Source: Imbricaverruca yamaguchii
Taxonomy: Eukaryota; Arthropoda; Thecostraca; Neoverrucidae
NCBI GenBank assembly: GCA_034440575.1
Contig: JAOTOL010001369.1
Coordinates: 707,542-771,541, forward strand
Length of the DNA: 64,000 nt
Reading direction: 5' to 3'
Position numbers and translations under genes: made by a program. Below are positions 36,164 through 47,849 of the stretch, piece after piece; position 1 is the stretch's first letter, and each line of letters starts with the position of its first letter. The notes under the pieces were generated by a model. That model saw only the letters and a program-made list of their open reading frames with translations. It made no database searches and was not told the DNA's origin.

Positions 36164-36357
36164 CCTGAGAAAGAGCTCGACAATCGTCCCTCGACACAGC
36201 TTGATGACCAGCCTCTGGCCCGTCTCCGGAGCCGGGGAAACCTTGACCCCGGCCAGGTCGATCTTCAGGTCGGCGGTCAGCAGAGCGTGGTGTCGGATGC
36301 TGACGTGCTGTCGGAGCCAGCGCAGGCCTCGCGGGTCGCGACTCGTCTCCACCACAC
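36164..36357 (-). CDS. PH/coiled-coil gene, exon 2 (most of the PH domain)
   Basis: The acceptor GTGCGGACAG precedes 36357 and the donor GTGAGT begins at 36163. The first two bases GT complete a Gly codon with the G from exon 1; it ends in phase 0. The peptide is VVETSRDPRGLRWLRQHVSI, RHHALLTADLKIDLAGVKVS, PAPETGQRLVIKLCRGTIVE, LFLR. Joined to exon 3 it gives VELFLR-FRSRDDYKQWFTML, the typical final strands and helix of a PH domain, which would bind phosphoinositides or proteins at membranes. The loop residues needed for phosphoinositide binding cannot be judged by eye. Confidence 0.87.
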
Positions 36358-36672
36358 CTGTCCGCACCACAGTGAGAGCTCTCAGACGCAGAGTACTGCA
36401 CCACCAACAGAGGACGTGCAAGGTATTCATGGTTACACCACACCTGTTCGCACCATGGTGAGAGCTCTCAGACGCAGAGTACTGCACCACCAACGGAGGA
36501 CGTGCAAGGTATTGATGGCTGCACCACACCTGTCCGCACCACAATGAGAGCTCTCAGACGCAGAGTACTGCACCATCAACAGAGGACGTGCAAGGTATTG
36601 ATGGCTACACCACACCTGTGAGAGTGCTCAGACGCAGAGTACTGCGCCACCAACAGAGGACGTGCAAGGTGT
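36358..36672 (-). repeat. About 87-bp tandem repeat containing the exon 2 acceptor, four copies
   Basis: The array begins at the exon 2 acceptor and continues upstream in the intron. On the minus strand units contain GTGCGGACAG|GTGTGGTG, which is the acceptor plus the first eight exon bases. The site is intact in the copy near 36535, has GTGCGAACAG in the copy near 36447 and is deleted in the copy near 36610. Other landmarks are AGAGCTCTCAGACGCAGAGT and GAGGACGTGCAAGGT. Confidence 0.9.
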
Positions 36673-36949
36673 TGGTGGCTACTTTGGGCCTCACCAATGG
36701 AAAACTAGGTGGCGCAACATGACGAATGTATTAGCCGACGAGCCCTAAAGTGCCCATACAACACCACAAGGAAAATGAGCATGCAGGGACACCCAAGGCC
36801 ACCTGGGAGCGGGTAGCCGTGCTTGCAGAGTGACCTGCCTAATGCATGTAATTCTAGAAGTAACAAGTGATTTTGTGATTATTTGTGAACTGGTCAAAGG
36901 CTGGCACGATTGCTAGCATGGTCGCCCATCGGTGGCGAAACATTGCGTC

Positions 36950-37260
36950 GACATATCATGATAACATCAACATAACATGATAGCATCAACATAAGGTGAC
37001 CACAGCAAAGTAACATGATAGCATCAACATAAAGTCGTCGCACCAACACAACACAGTAACAGGAACAGAAAGTTGTCACATCAACATAAAATGGTCACAT
37101 GAACATAAAGTGGTAACATGAACATAAAGTGGTAACATGAACATAAAGTGGTAACATAAACATAAAGTGGTCACATCAACATAACATGATAACTTCAACA
37201 AAAGTGGTCAAGTGAACATAGAGTTGTCACAGCAACATAGCATGATAATGTCATCACAAA
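36950..37260. repeat. About 19-bp minisatellite, roughly 15 copies
   Basis: Units of ACATGAACATAAAGTGGTA with variants (ACATCAACATAACATGATA). Intron 1. Confidence 0.9.
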
Positions 37261-37283
37261 ATTATCACAACAGCATAAAATGT

Positions 37284-37600
37284 GCCGCACCGGTAGCTCA
37301 GTTGGTTAGGGCGCTGGCATGCACTTGTCTCCCCTGTACTAGCAACACAGGGTTCGAGTCGCTTCGCGCGCTCGCATTTAGCCCCCCGGCCGGGAGTGTC
37401 AGTTGGCAGCTGGCCCGATAAGGCCGGGGGCGAGCTATCGGGCGGCCGTGTCGGTGCATTGGCGGCACGTTCAACTTTCGGTCTAAATTCTATCGTTGAA
37501 CTGGAGTTCATGAATCGGGTGGTGGGGCCAGGGTTCACGCAACAAGCTCTGCTTAGCAATATAACCTTGGCTCCTCAAGCCACCCCAACAACAACTCGGA
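37284..37600 (+). mobile_element. tRNA-derived SINE, type 2, copy a
   Basis: The head has an A-box GGTAGCTCAGTTGGTTAG and a B-box GGGTTCGAGTC at 37350-37360. The body has CGCGCTCGCATTTAGCCCCC and a CAACAACAACTCGG end followed by an A/T-rich tail. It has no body similarity to type 1. Confidence 0.85.
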
Positions 37601-37649
37601 TTAAATTTATAATTAAATTAAAAAATTATATTTAAAAAAAATGGTGACA

Positions 37650-38385
37650 TTTAATAGGCGCCTTGTAGGGGGTTGCGAAATCCGCCCACCCCTCCGGTTT
37701 TTCGTAGACAACTCCAGATTTTACCGACTGATATACGCCATTGTTTGTGCACCTGCTTATAAATGACCGGTGCGTTGTTTAAAGTAAGAAAAATGAAAAT
37801 TGGCCGAACTTTTTTCGAGTTAGGGGTCGCTAAAGTAAACCAAAATTATCAGCGCCAGACCACAAATATCGGCGCTGATGCGCTTCTCGTGTATTGGCAA
37901 AAAGGAAGTGTTCTTGGCAAAACTAGCGACTTGTTTGATGTACATTGTTATGCTATATTGTTTCAAAGTCACGTCAGGTCACCGAGGTCAAGTCAGGTTA
38001 AGTTTATGACAGGTTAACATACGCCCTGGAGGGAGGATGGCGAAGTCTGCCCACCCCTCCGATTTTTCGTACATAACTCCATCTTGTCCCGGCAGATATA
38101 TGCCATGTTTTGCATGCCTACTTGAAAATGACCGGCGTATTGTCTAAAGCAAGAAAAGTGAAAATCTGCCCAAAACGTTTCACGTTAGCGGCCGTTAAAG
38201 TAAAAACAATTCGCAGCGCCAGACCACAAAACTCGGAGTTGATGCGCTTCCCGTATATTGGCAAAAGGGAACTGGTCATGACAACACAAGCGACTTGTTT
38301 GATGCATTTTATTATGTTATGCAATTTTAAAGTCATGTTAGGTCGCCGAGGTCAAGTCAGGTCAAGTTCATGACAGGCTAATGGA
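37650..38385 (+). repeat. Two direct copies of a roughly 360-bp interspersed repeat
   Basis: Both copies run from CGCCCACCCCTCCG through GCGCCAGACCACAAA and GGCAAAA to AGGTCAAGTCAGGT. They are adjacent head to tail at about 37670-38030 and 38035-38385. A third copy lies inverted at 55185-55540, and a related piece lies near 38930-38990. No coding capacity seen. Confidence 0.85.
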
Positions 38386-39144
38386 ACCAAACTTGGCCAA
38401 CTGGAATGTGTCATAAATGCAAATGACTGCCATTCGATTGATGTCACTTTACATGCTACTCCCTACACATCCAGAAATCTACTGTTTGTCATTGTGTGCC
38501 TAAGCGTGTCCATACTTTATTCATGCATTTCACTCCTTTCCTTGCGAAGCCGATTGTGCCGAACCGCCCAACGGAGCAGTCGGGTGGGCAGCCCGGTTCC
38601 GGTAACTGGAGCAGATAATGACCTGCTAAAGTGCCCCTATATAGGTGACCTGAGGTCAAATTCCGGATCTGGCACCTGTATTGCATTATTAGTAATGTCC
38701 AAAACATCATTAATGCCAATTGTGGATCATTTAAACACAATCACAGCGATCCATAACAATGAGAAGCCAATCCACGCAAAAACAGAAAATTTTGGTATTT
38801 TGACCTCATTTGACCTTGACGATACTGACTAAGGTCATGAAATTTGCATACAATAGAGTTCACTATCGTGCCCATCCACCCTGCGAATTTCGTTGCTCTC
38901 GCCCCAGTAGGAGCCGATATCGTAGGGGGCGGAATCCGCCCCTCCAGTGCGCGTAATTTTCCGAGGCCCTCCAGGGCGCGTGTTAACATATGTCGGTGGG
39001 TGTAGGTCACCGATACTGCTTTTTTTACAGTCACCTCATACGGCTAATGCTAACTAATGTCGCTTGACGGGCGGCACAGCATCTGCGCTCCGAAAACATT
39101 TCGCGGCACATGGCTGCAAATCTGTCCAGCTGCTCGTACCATTT

Positions 39145-39148
<4 letters not shown>

Positions 39149-39200
<52 letters not shown>
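39149..39200. repeat. (AT)n microsatellite
   Basis: About 25 AT steps following a T run. Confidence 0.95.
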
Positions 39201-39679
39201 TGACCTATATTTAGTGTCAAATATTTCAAGATCATTTGTAGGTGGTCACACCCAACATAATTGAGCTCCCTGTTGGAATATCTGACTAATAATTGACATC
39301 TGTATACTGAGCATCAAAATGAAGGGGAAATCCTATATCGGTCCGCCTGTGGTGAGGTTTCTGCGCAATGATTGGGACCGGAAATCAAGCTCGGCAACAT
39401 TTTCATAAAGTTGGAACTCTGAAGTACTCGAGAGCTCGTCCGTCGGTACGATATTAGCGGCTGCAGGAACCACTCCCATTGAGAGGTGATATTTCAGAAC
39501 AGCCAGCTGATCGCAGTGGGCCGGCCGATCACTGTAAAGTACAGATCGGCCAGTGGTGTGTCGATGCGACGTGGGATCCACGCGAGTTACCGCTGGTATT
39601 TGTGTGACATGCGCATGCTTACGAACAGAAACTTTTGCGAAATATATCGATTACATCCGATGGAGACCGTAGGATGAAT

Positions 39680-39845
39680 GACGCCTCCAACTAACGGAAA
39701 AATGTTCCCTCCAACTAAGAGAGAAATGACCCCTCCAACTAACAGAAAAATGGCCACTCCAACTAACAAAAAACGACTCCTACAACCAACAGAAAACGAC
39801 CCATCCAACCAATATACAAATGACTTCTGACTGACAGAAAAAAGT
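39680..39845. repeat. CCTCCAACTAACAGAAAAATGA-type degenerate repeat
   Basis: About seven imperfect copies of a 22-25 base unit with CTCCAACTAAC and AGAAAAATG. Confidence 0.82.
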
Positions 39846-39849
39846 GCAT

Positions 39850-41040
39850 GAGACTGGCGTGATTCCTCGGATACCTTTCAGAGGCTAGCTTTGCAATGAG
39901 GTTACCAATGGCCACAGAAGAGGCATCGACATGTAGATTCATTCTCTAATAAGTGTATATCGTATTATATCATCGCATTGGATGCAAATCTCCCAGCAAA
40001 CTTAAGGCACCAAGAAGCCTGCCAAAACCAATCTAAATCTGAAAGAAAAAAAGCTCAATATACATATGGGTATCGACTTAGTACATATTTGTGGCCATCG
40101 TGCCACCCAATGTTGGCTCGCACATCCAATAAGAATTTATAATTCAATATGGGCCCCTGTGGGCGAACCTCAATCGATTTCTGCCATCCCATTGATTGCA
40201 TGCATTGGGCTCCAATGTTGTTCAAAAACTGACGCCCTCAACGTGGCTGCATTTTTCGAGTCGCGTTATTCACAACAACCCTCAGCTTAGGCCCATCACG
40301 CACCGCAGAACACCACATCGTTCGGTGTTACCATGTTCGAATGTAGCAGAGGTGTGTAGTGTATTCACACATCATTCTCATCACATCATCACATCAGCAC
40401 ATCATTCTCGCACCTAACGCTGGTCCTCCGGGCGTCAAGATGTGATACCACCGCCACGCACGACTGTAGACCACATTCACACAGTGTTGGAAAGCACCTG
40501 AGGCGTGCGAGTTTTAGGCACATCCTTTTCCAGGCGATCCACATCCAGGCGAGATCCTTTTCTTACCGAATGTTGCTTCTTTCAGCGTCAAAGTATAGCT
40601 GAGGCACCTAGCCTACTGTCTATTGTTTGAGCTTTGAGCTTATTCTGGCGAACAGCGAGAACTCTGGGTGAGTTTGAAGTTGTCGCTCCTGCCTGACCTT
40701 CGCATGACCTTCCATGAAGGCAGAGATGGAAGCTACTTACAAAATAAATGAGCACTTATGACCTATGACCTAAGCATTATGTCTTGCATCCTTCAATAGT
40801 TGACACTGCAGCATGCATGGAAAAGTTTTCCCCTTTAAGCCGGCATTGGTGAAGAATAAAAATGATTGGTAGGGCACTCGGTTCACGTTTGTGTTACGCG
40901 CGATCGAGTGAATAGGATAAGGGCATTCATCTGCTTGCGAACATGTGAAAGTACCTTTGTGAAATGTACTTATTGCATCCGAGTGAATAGATATGGTAGA
41001 TAGGTATTGATGTGTGGGTTGAGTGTTGCTGGATAGTTTC
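39850..41040. other. Intronic DNA, no gene seen
   Basis: AT-rich unique sequence of intron 1 with no exon-like segment. Confidence 0.45.
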
Positions 41041-41057
41041 TTGGGAATTTTGAGTGT

Positions 41058-41220
41058 TGTTGGTTGGTTATTGGTTTACGACACATCGACCGTCAAGTCA
41101 TGTAGCGTCTCCAATCTCTCACGCCGATTGGTCGCGGGCGAAGAGTAGCGACGGGTGAGACTCGAACCCACAACCTTTCGATTGTGAGACGAGCAACTTA
41201 CTCCTAGGCCACTCGTCCCC
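41058..41220 (-). mobile_element. tRNA-derived SINE, type 1, copy c
   Basis: Head and body as at 14420, with the same B-box. Flanked by GAATTTTGAGTGT (41045-41057) and GAATTTTGGGTGT (41221-41233), a 13-base duplication with one mismatch. Confidence 0.92.
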
Positions 41221-42309
41221 GAATTTTGGGTGTGGTATTGGTTGGAGTGATGGGTGCATCTTTGTTCAGGCTTTTGCGTATCTTCCCTTTTCAGACCTAG
41301 CGCGGATGGGCCCCGTGACTCTTATTATGTCTGAACCTTATGACTTAATGATGTGTTACTGACGTTCATCTAGTTCATCGAAGGATTTTAATTACATTTT
41401 TGCTACCCTTCGGTGTACTACCATGACCACAGAGATTGCAAGCATTTGCAATTTATGGCTCATGGCTTTATTCGCATGATTTATAATTATGTGTGGTGAA
41501 ACGGTATTTTATTTACGTTGGTTGTTTTTATTGTAATGATATTGTCCACACATAGTAATAAAAAACATGTGTTATATCCTATTAATGTACCTCAGATTCT
41601 AGCCATGCGCACAACTTTTCGAAAATGATTGGTGGGGGCGAATACAACTTTTTTAACAGAAAATGTATGTAATTGCCTCCATTCAGCACCTTTATGTCTC
41701 ATGCAAGTCCCAGCACCATAAGAAGGTGGCGCAGGGTACCTTCCGGAAGGCCAGAAGTAACTCTAACTCTAGCCTCACTGCAGTTATTTTGTCTCCTGTG
41801 TGCCCTGTTGTGGTATGACGTAGCTCGGCAGCTAGGTTGGTTATTGGGGTTTAAGGGCGCATCGACTGCAGAGGTCATGCAGCGCCCGGCTCGGCAGCTA
41901 TGCGTACGAGCAGTGAAGGAGCTGTTGTAACCAAGTCGCATTTGCAGATGTGAAGGATGTATCACGCTTGTGGACACTTCGCCTATGGGAAGAATGGTTG
42001 CTTCTTATCAGCGTTGAAGACAGCCGAAAGAGACGAGCCAAGATATCCGATCAATTCGTGAAATGAAAGTCATTCCGCAGAGATATAATTGATATTATCT
42101 AGCTGCGTGGTGAATGTTGCCGAGGGGTTGGGCTTGTTTGTCCTCGCTTGCTATCGCTGTGGGTGTGACTAAGGCAACCCGGACCATGAAGGCCCGTCGT
42201 GGGTCGCGAGGTCCAACTGCAGTGATGCACATCATGCCTCCGTCCATCCGACGAGCCATTTCCCTGAGTGGCGGTTGTTAATGTCGCCATATCATAACGT
42301 CGCAGCCAT

Positions 42310-42645
42310 AATGGCGCACAACTCGGCGGCTGACGGTGTCGACTGGTGTGGTATATGACGTCACAACTCGGTGACTGACGATGTCGACTGGTGTGGTATA
42401 TGATGTCACAACTCGGTAGCTGACGGTGTCGACTGGTGTGGTATATGATGTCACAACTCGGTGACTGACGGTGTCGACTGGTGTGGTATATGATGTCACA
42501 ACTCGGTAGCTGACGGTGTCGACTGGTGTGGTATATGATGTCACAACTCGGCGGCTGACGGTGTCGACTGGTGTGGTATATGATGTCACAACTCGGTAGG
42601 TGACGGTGTCGACTGGGTGTGGTATATGACGTCACAACTCGGTGG
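42310..42645. repeat. 45-bp tandem repeat, about seven copies
   Basis: Units contain TCACAACTCGGTAGCTGACG and TGTCGACTGGTGTGGTATAT. Copies differ by only a few bases. Confidence 0.95.
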
Positions 42646-42962
42646 CACCGTCAACCTCTGATATCGAATCTTGGCATGGCATTACGGATTAAAGCAGCAT
42701 GTTGTGTACGACTTAAACTGATAGATGACTGAATTGATATCCGGACGTTGTGTTCGTACTATTCCAATGTCATTAAAGGTGATGTGTTTATGATGACCTT
42801 GTATGGCCTTTGCTCAGCTTGATACGACATCTAAGACTAGTTGAGGTCTTGAATCCGATATCCTGTGATTTTACCTGAGTGGTTAGAAGCAGTGGCATTA
42901 ATCGCCATTATATGATGTTTTCAAATGCGGGATCGCATCTTGACTTGATCTGCACCCATGGT

Positions 42963-43054
42963 GCTACTTTTCGCCCGCGACCAATCGGCGTGAGAGATTG
43001 GCGACGCTACATGACTGAACGGTCGATGTGTCGTAAAAACCAATAACCAACCAA
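42963..43054 (+). mobile_element. SINE type 1 body, 5'-truncated copy
   Basis: It contains GCCCGCGACCAATCGGCGTG through CAACCAA but lacks the tRNA head, as expected from incomplete reverse transcription. It runs opposite to the four complete copies. Confidence 0.88.
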
Positions 43055-43289
43055 CTACACACATGGTTGGCACTTTAAAATGAAGCTTGAGTACGTCATC
43101 ACCTCCGTAAATCATCGACGAACATCGCAATAATATTTCAAGGTGTATGCCGTTTGCATTTTTGGAAGCGTTTGCGCCCAAAATGTGCAGCCTCGATTTT
43201 TTGCGAGGATATAGAAGAACTTTGACCTGATCTGATTTGCATGTTCACCGATCACCCCAGGCACAAAACAAAATCGGATATGAAGCGCA

Positions 43290-43405
43290 TGATCTGATGA
43301 TACCAAGGTAACAGGTAAACCAGGCATCTGATCTGGTCACATCAAGGTAACAGGTAAGCCCGGCACCTGATCTGGTCACATCAAGGTAACAGGTAAACCG
43401 GCCAT
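43290..43405. repeat. 39-bp tandem repeat, about three copies
   Basis: ATCTGATCTGGTCACATCAA then GGTAACAGGTAAACC, repeated with small changes. Confidence 0.9.
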
Positions 43406-44098
43406 CTCACGGGTGCCGGGCTGGAATTCGTGGCACACGAACGTCGGCAAAGACTGCAAATTAGTCTGTTTTGTTCACCTCTGGTTCGGTAATTTGGCGC
43501 TCATCGCTGCTTTGAGTGATGTTTATCACTGCCAGGATGCTTGGTTGTCGCTAAGCTATTGTGAGCATGTCTACGGCAGGTATAGCTAGGATTCCCTGCG
43601 TGGTAAGTCGAATAACGGAGAGAATTGAGATCGCCATGAAAATACCAATTTCGCAACGGTATGGTTTCCCGATTATACAAATGGCGTACTATGCACACCT
43701 TTGCCATCATCAACCTTCATGAATACATGAAATCACATGAATACATGTATATAATACAATGAATCTTCATACATGAAATCACAACTCGAATTCAAAATTT
43801 CCGAACGTAGCATACCTCGTCGAGCATGCAATCTAAGGTGTCGGTACAGGCTGTTTCAGTACATAGGTCAATAGCACTACCATATTTTTCGGTGGAAATG
43901 CTGCGAAACCTCATGACATTTATTCGTTGGTTTGAGCAAATTTTAATTGATTATCTCTGGTTCTCTCAAATAGTTTATCGGAAATGGCTCTACAATGATT
44001 CCATTAAATATGAAAAATGCTGTGCGGTTCAAAGCATCCAGTGTTTGTTTAGGGTAAGTGAATAAAGTGCGATGACCCGGAGTCGGATGCGATCCTAC

Positions 44099-45140
44099 CT
44101 TCCAGTCTGGCGGGCAGGTCGTCGGGGTCGTCTTCCCAGCGCACAGCCGGCTGCATGGTCGCGGCGCCGCCGCCACCGTCGCCACCTGTGCGCGTCGTTA
44201 CTGTCACGTCGGTGGCGCTCCCTGCGTCAGAGGCGGCCGCCGCCGGCAGGCGCGAGCCCAGGCCGCCATCGCCGGGGGCGTCGGGCGGGTCGCCGTTCAC
44301 CGTCGCGCCTCTCTCGCCGTCAAACTCGCCGGCGAACGGCCGGGGAGCGGCCAGCCGGTCGTCGAGCGAGGCCCGGTCGGGCGCGCGCTCGTCCCGCCAG
44401 GCGACCGCGATGGTGACGGCGCCGGGCCGCCCCACCACGTCGGGCATCATCCCGAACAGGGTGCGCGGCGCCGGCTTGGGCAGCGGGCCGGCCTCGTCCT
44501 CCTCCGGCTGGCGCGGCGCGCTCGCCGGGACCGGGTCGGCGCCGCCGCCGTCCGCCGAGCGCCCCGAGCCGGCGTCGTCGTCCCCGCCTCGACCGACGTC
44601 GTCGCGCGTCGAGCCGTCCGGCTCGAGGCCGGCTGGGTCGGCCGTCGCCCAGGGCGGCGCGTCCGGCCGCCTCGCCGAAGACCTGTCCTCCCACGAGTGC
44701 ACGCTGGCGCGCGCCCACACCGTCGTCCCGAGGCGCCGCTCGCGCCCGTCGGCGTCGTCGTCGTCGTCGCTGCGTTTCGGCTCGTCGAGCGCGTCGCGAC
44801 GCTCGGTGGCGGCGGCGGCGCGCCGGCGGCCGCGCGACCTGACGATGGAGCGCCGCAGCCGCTCCTCGGGCCGCAGCGGCTGGTCCAGGTCCTCGCACTC
44901 GGCCGACGCCGCCTGCCCGCCGCCGTACGTCTGGTACACGCCCAGGCCGTCGCCGTCGTCGCCGCCGCCGCTGCCGCCGCTCACCCGGCTGCCGAACAGC
45001 GGGTTGTTGCGCGTCACGGCCGTCTCGTCGAAGCCGCCCCGACCTGGCGCGTACGGAGCGGACGTGCGCCCGGCGTCGGCGCCGCCGCCTCCGGCCGGCC
45101 GCACCGGGTACTTGCGGTGCTTGCTGTGCCGCACCCCCAT
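44099..45140 (-). CDS. PH/coiled-coil gene, exon 1 (start-containing)
   Basis: The exon follows the acceptor CTCCCCCCGCAG ending at 45159 and runs to the donor GTAGGA at 44098. An ATG at 45140-45138 in a good context (GTGATGG) opens MGVRHSKHRKYPVR. Gly2, Ser6 and Lys7 with following basic residues fit the N-myristoylation pattern, so I take this as the start. The 18 bases between acceptor and ATG are also open (VPLPAV), so an internal exon cannot be excluded. The rest is Gly/Asp/Arg/Pro-rich and probably disordered, with NNPLFGSRVSGG, an Asp run and PLPKPAPRTLFGMMPDVVGR. It ends DDLPARLE plus one base of a Gly codon. The mirror-strand frames of 344 and 190 residues are GC shadows. Confidence 0.82.
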
Positions 45141-45158
45141 CACTGCCGGCAGTGGCAC

Positions 45159-45670
45159 CTGCGGGGGGAGATCACAACATGTCAGCTGATCTCACAGAGC
45201 TTTTGTGTCGCACCGCCGTCACAGCGAGCACCGACATCTGCAGAGAGGAGATCACAACATGTCAGCTGATCTCACACAGCTTTTGTGTCGCACCGCCATC
45301 ACAGCGAGCACCGACATCTGCAGAGAGGAGATCACAACATGTCAGCTGATCTCACACAGCTTTTGTGTCGCACCGCCATCACAGCGAGCACCGACATCTG
45401 CAGAGAGGAGATCACAACATGTCAGCTGATCTCACACAGCTTTTGTGTCGCACCGCCGTCACAGCGAGCACCGACACCTGCGGAGAGGAGATTACAACGG
45501 GCGCTAAATGATCAAGCCTGGTCGATGCGCCTTAAAACTCAAATAACCAACCAGGGGAGATCACATGTCCGCTGACCTCAGACAGCTGCTGTGTCGCACC
45601 CCCGTCACAGCGAGCACAGACACCTGCAGAGGGGAGATGCAACATGTCAGCTAACCTCAGACAGCTGCTA
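45159..45670 (-). repeat. 80-bp tandem repeat containing exon 1 acceptor-like sites, about six copies
   Basis: Period is exactly 80 for copies starting near 45168, 45248, 45328 and 45408, with a diverged copy near 45560 after an insertion (about 45495-45550). On the minus strand each unit holds TCTCCTCTCTGCAG, a strong acceptor. The bases after it align with the first 33 or so bases of exon 1 at about 70-75 percent (translated, VSVLAVTAVRHKS against VPLPAVMGVRHSK). The array therefore includes the exon edge itself. Confidence 0.9.
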
Positions 45671-46185
45671 CCAACCACAGTGACCTCACCTGGTGGTAGC
45701 TGCACTCGTGTTTAATTAAGCGGTTGCCATGGAACGTGCAGCAGCTTCGCGCGCTCTTATCGCTAAACAAACTGGAGATAATGGCGTGGGATGAACAATC
45801 GATGTCCATGCAGGGACGGTGTGCACTGCACACATCTGTGGTTAATTTCGGGTGGGGGCACAGCTGATCGGTGGGATTAGTTTAGTGGCACGACACCGCC
45901 GCGTGGGCGTTGACAAGACCACAATTGCCAGGGCAAGCAGACGTTGCAATGACTTGCAACGTCCGGTCTCAGTCTTGCAACGGTTTGCATCCATTGCAAG
46001 ACTGGTAGGTGGCTACACTGCATGCATTTTATGAATGCGGGGAACAGGCGGAATGGAAATCGCACCACGCATTCAGGATCGCAACACGATATCAATGGCA
46101 CACCATGCACGGCGGTATCGGTCTATCCACCGCGGTAAGGTCTACGGGCATCTTCCTGGAATACGTGAAAAGGTGCGGAATATCA

Positions 46186-46349
46186 ACGATGGTGGTTATT
46201 TGTTTTACGACACATCGACCGTTGAGTCATGCAGCTTCGTCAATCTCACGCGCAGATTGGCCGCGGGCGAAGAGTAGCGGCAGGTGAGACTCGAACCCAC
46301 AATCTTTCGATTGTGAGACGGGCGACTTACTCTTAGACCACTTTTCCCC
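46186..46349 (-). mobile_element. tRNA-derived SINE, type 1, copy d
   Basis: More diverged than the other copies but with the same order of head and body. Flanked by GTGCGGAATATCA (46173-46185) and GTGCAGAATATCA (46350-46362). Confidence 0.9.
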
Positions 46350-46944
46350 GTGCAGAATATCAGGAGTACACTGCTGCTGCATGAGCATACGACGCGTGAG
46401 TCAAAGTCAGAAGAGTGCGTTAGGAATACGTTGGTAATGTTCAATGCCGTCATTTGCTGTACAAATAACTGCTTCTGTATGCGAGCCAATTCTCTGTTTC
46501 ATGCCGTCGCACACATTATTGATTGCGTGATATTACACCGCATTATAATTTGCGGCAGTCCTCGAAGAGCTAAACAAACACACAGTCTCCACAATGGGCG
46601 TCGAAGCGCTGCGATCAACTGGGACGTTGCTGACAAACGCCGTTCGACTTTGGGAAGGGAATCTATAATGCCCAGTGAGTTCAAAGTTTGTTCTAAAGGT
46701 CATCCTTAAATGGCCTCGGCGGTATTAAGTTAGGCACAGCGGTGCAGCGCAGAAATTGATCAGCATATCACGCTACTCGGAAAATGTGTTGGGTTTTTTC
46801 TTAATCTTAGTCAGAATTCCTTCTGAGGTAGCTTTAAGGACTAGGATTATACTGCTAAGCATAGCAAGTTGCGTAAACCTTAGCCGCACAATCCGATCTT
46901 CGAATTTCAGTTCGAAGGCGTATCAACGATGTTTGGTTAAGAGT

Positions 46945-47135
46945 TTGATGTACCCTCAGCGCATCGACACGGCGGCCCCGGTAGCTCGTCCCCGGCTTCG
47001 TCGTGGCAGTTGCCGACTGACCTTCCCAGTCGGGGATTAAATGCGAGCGCGTGAGGCAGCTCGAACTCTGTCTTGCCAGGACACGGGAGACCAGTGCAGG
47101 CCAGCGCTCCAGCCAACCGAGTTACCAAGTCGGCT
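46945..47135 (-). mobile_element. tRNA-derived SINE, type 2, copy b
   Basis: The minus strand shows GGTAACTCGGTTGG, GGAGCGCTGGCCTGCAC, an AGTTCGAGCTG B-box and GCGCGCTCGCATTTA-like body, matching the copy at 37284. It lacks the last part of that copy. Confidence 0.82.
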
Positions 47136-47569
47136 TACAAGATATATTGGGCAAAATAGATTAGGATTAGGCGAGTTAATAAGGCAGACACCCCTTACAA
47201 CATAGTCGCAATCATGTTTCAGAAACGTGTACTTCATTGCATTTAAAAGGTAATTTGCATGTTCCAAAAACATATGGTTAGCTAACCGAAACTTGTCGAC
47301 ATTATGAAAATATGTATGGGTAATATAGAGTCATAAATGCCAACCGTATCGACAATAGCTGCAATATAATAAGTTGCTGAACATTATGTTTCTTTGCATT
47401 TCATAGATAAATTGTATCCAAACTTCTTTCCAAAAACAAATGGTTACTCAACCGCACTTTGTATTTCTTGCATCATCGCTGCTTTCTGTGTTTCCCTTGG
47501 ACGAACAAGTGGATCAGTATATATGCCCGATTATCTATTGACTTGTTCACCATGCTACATGTGCATGAC

Positions 47570-47780
47570 GTCCGTATGGTATCCTGTGTGCGGCGTCCGT
47601 ATGGTATCCTGTGTGTGGCGTCCGTATGGTATCCTGTGTGTGGCGTCCGTATGGTATCCTGTGTGCGGCGTCCGTATGGTATCCTGTGTGTGGCGTCCGT
47701 ATGGTATCCTGTGTGTGGCGTCCGTATGGTATCCTGTGTGTGGCGTCCGTATGGTATCCTGTGTGCGGCGCCCGTATGGG
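47570..47780. repeat. 25-bp minisatellite, about nine copies
   Basis: GTCCGTATGGTATCCTGTGT plus GTGGC repeated almost perfectly. A short GC-rich open stretch follows (GDRTRWKDASGHRLY on the plus strand) but has no usable donor. Confidence 0.94.
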
Positions 47781-47849
47781 TGCTACTGCCGGGAGGCGAC
47801 CGCACGCGCTGGAAGGACGCCAGCGGGCACAGACTCTACAGCTTGATGA

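Noticed and set aside
32097..37360. Functional tRNA genes at the tRNA-like heads
   Set aside because: Mispaired stems, fused SINE bodies, tails and target-site duplications show retroposons.
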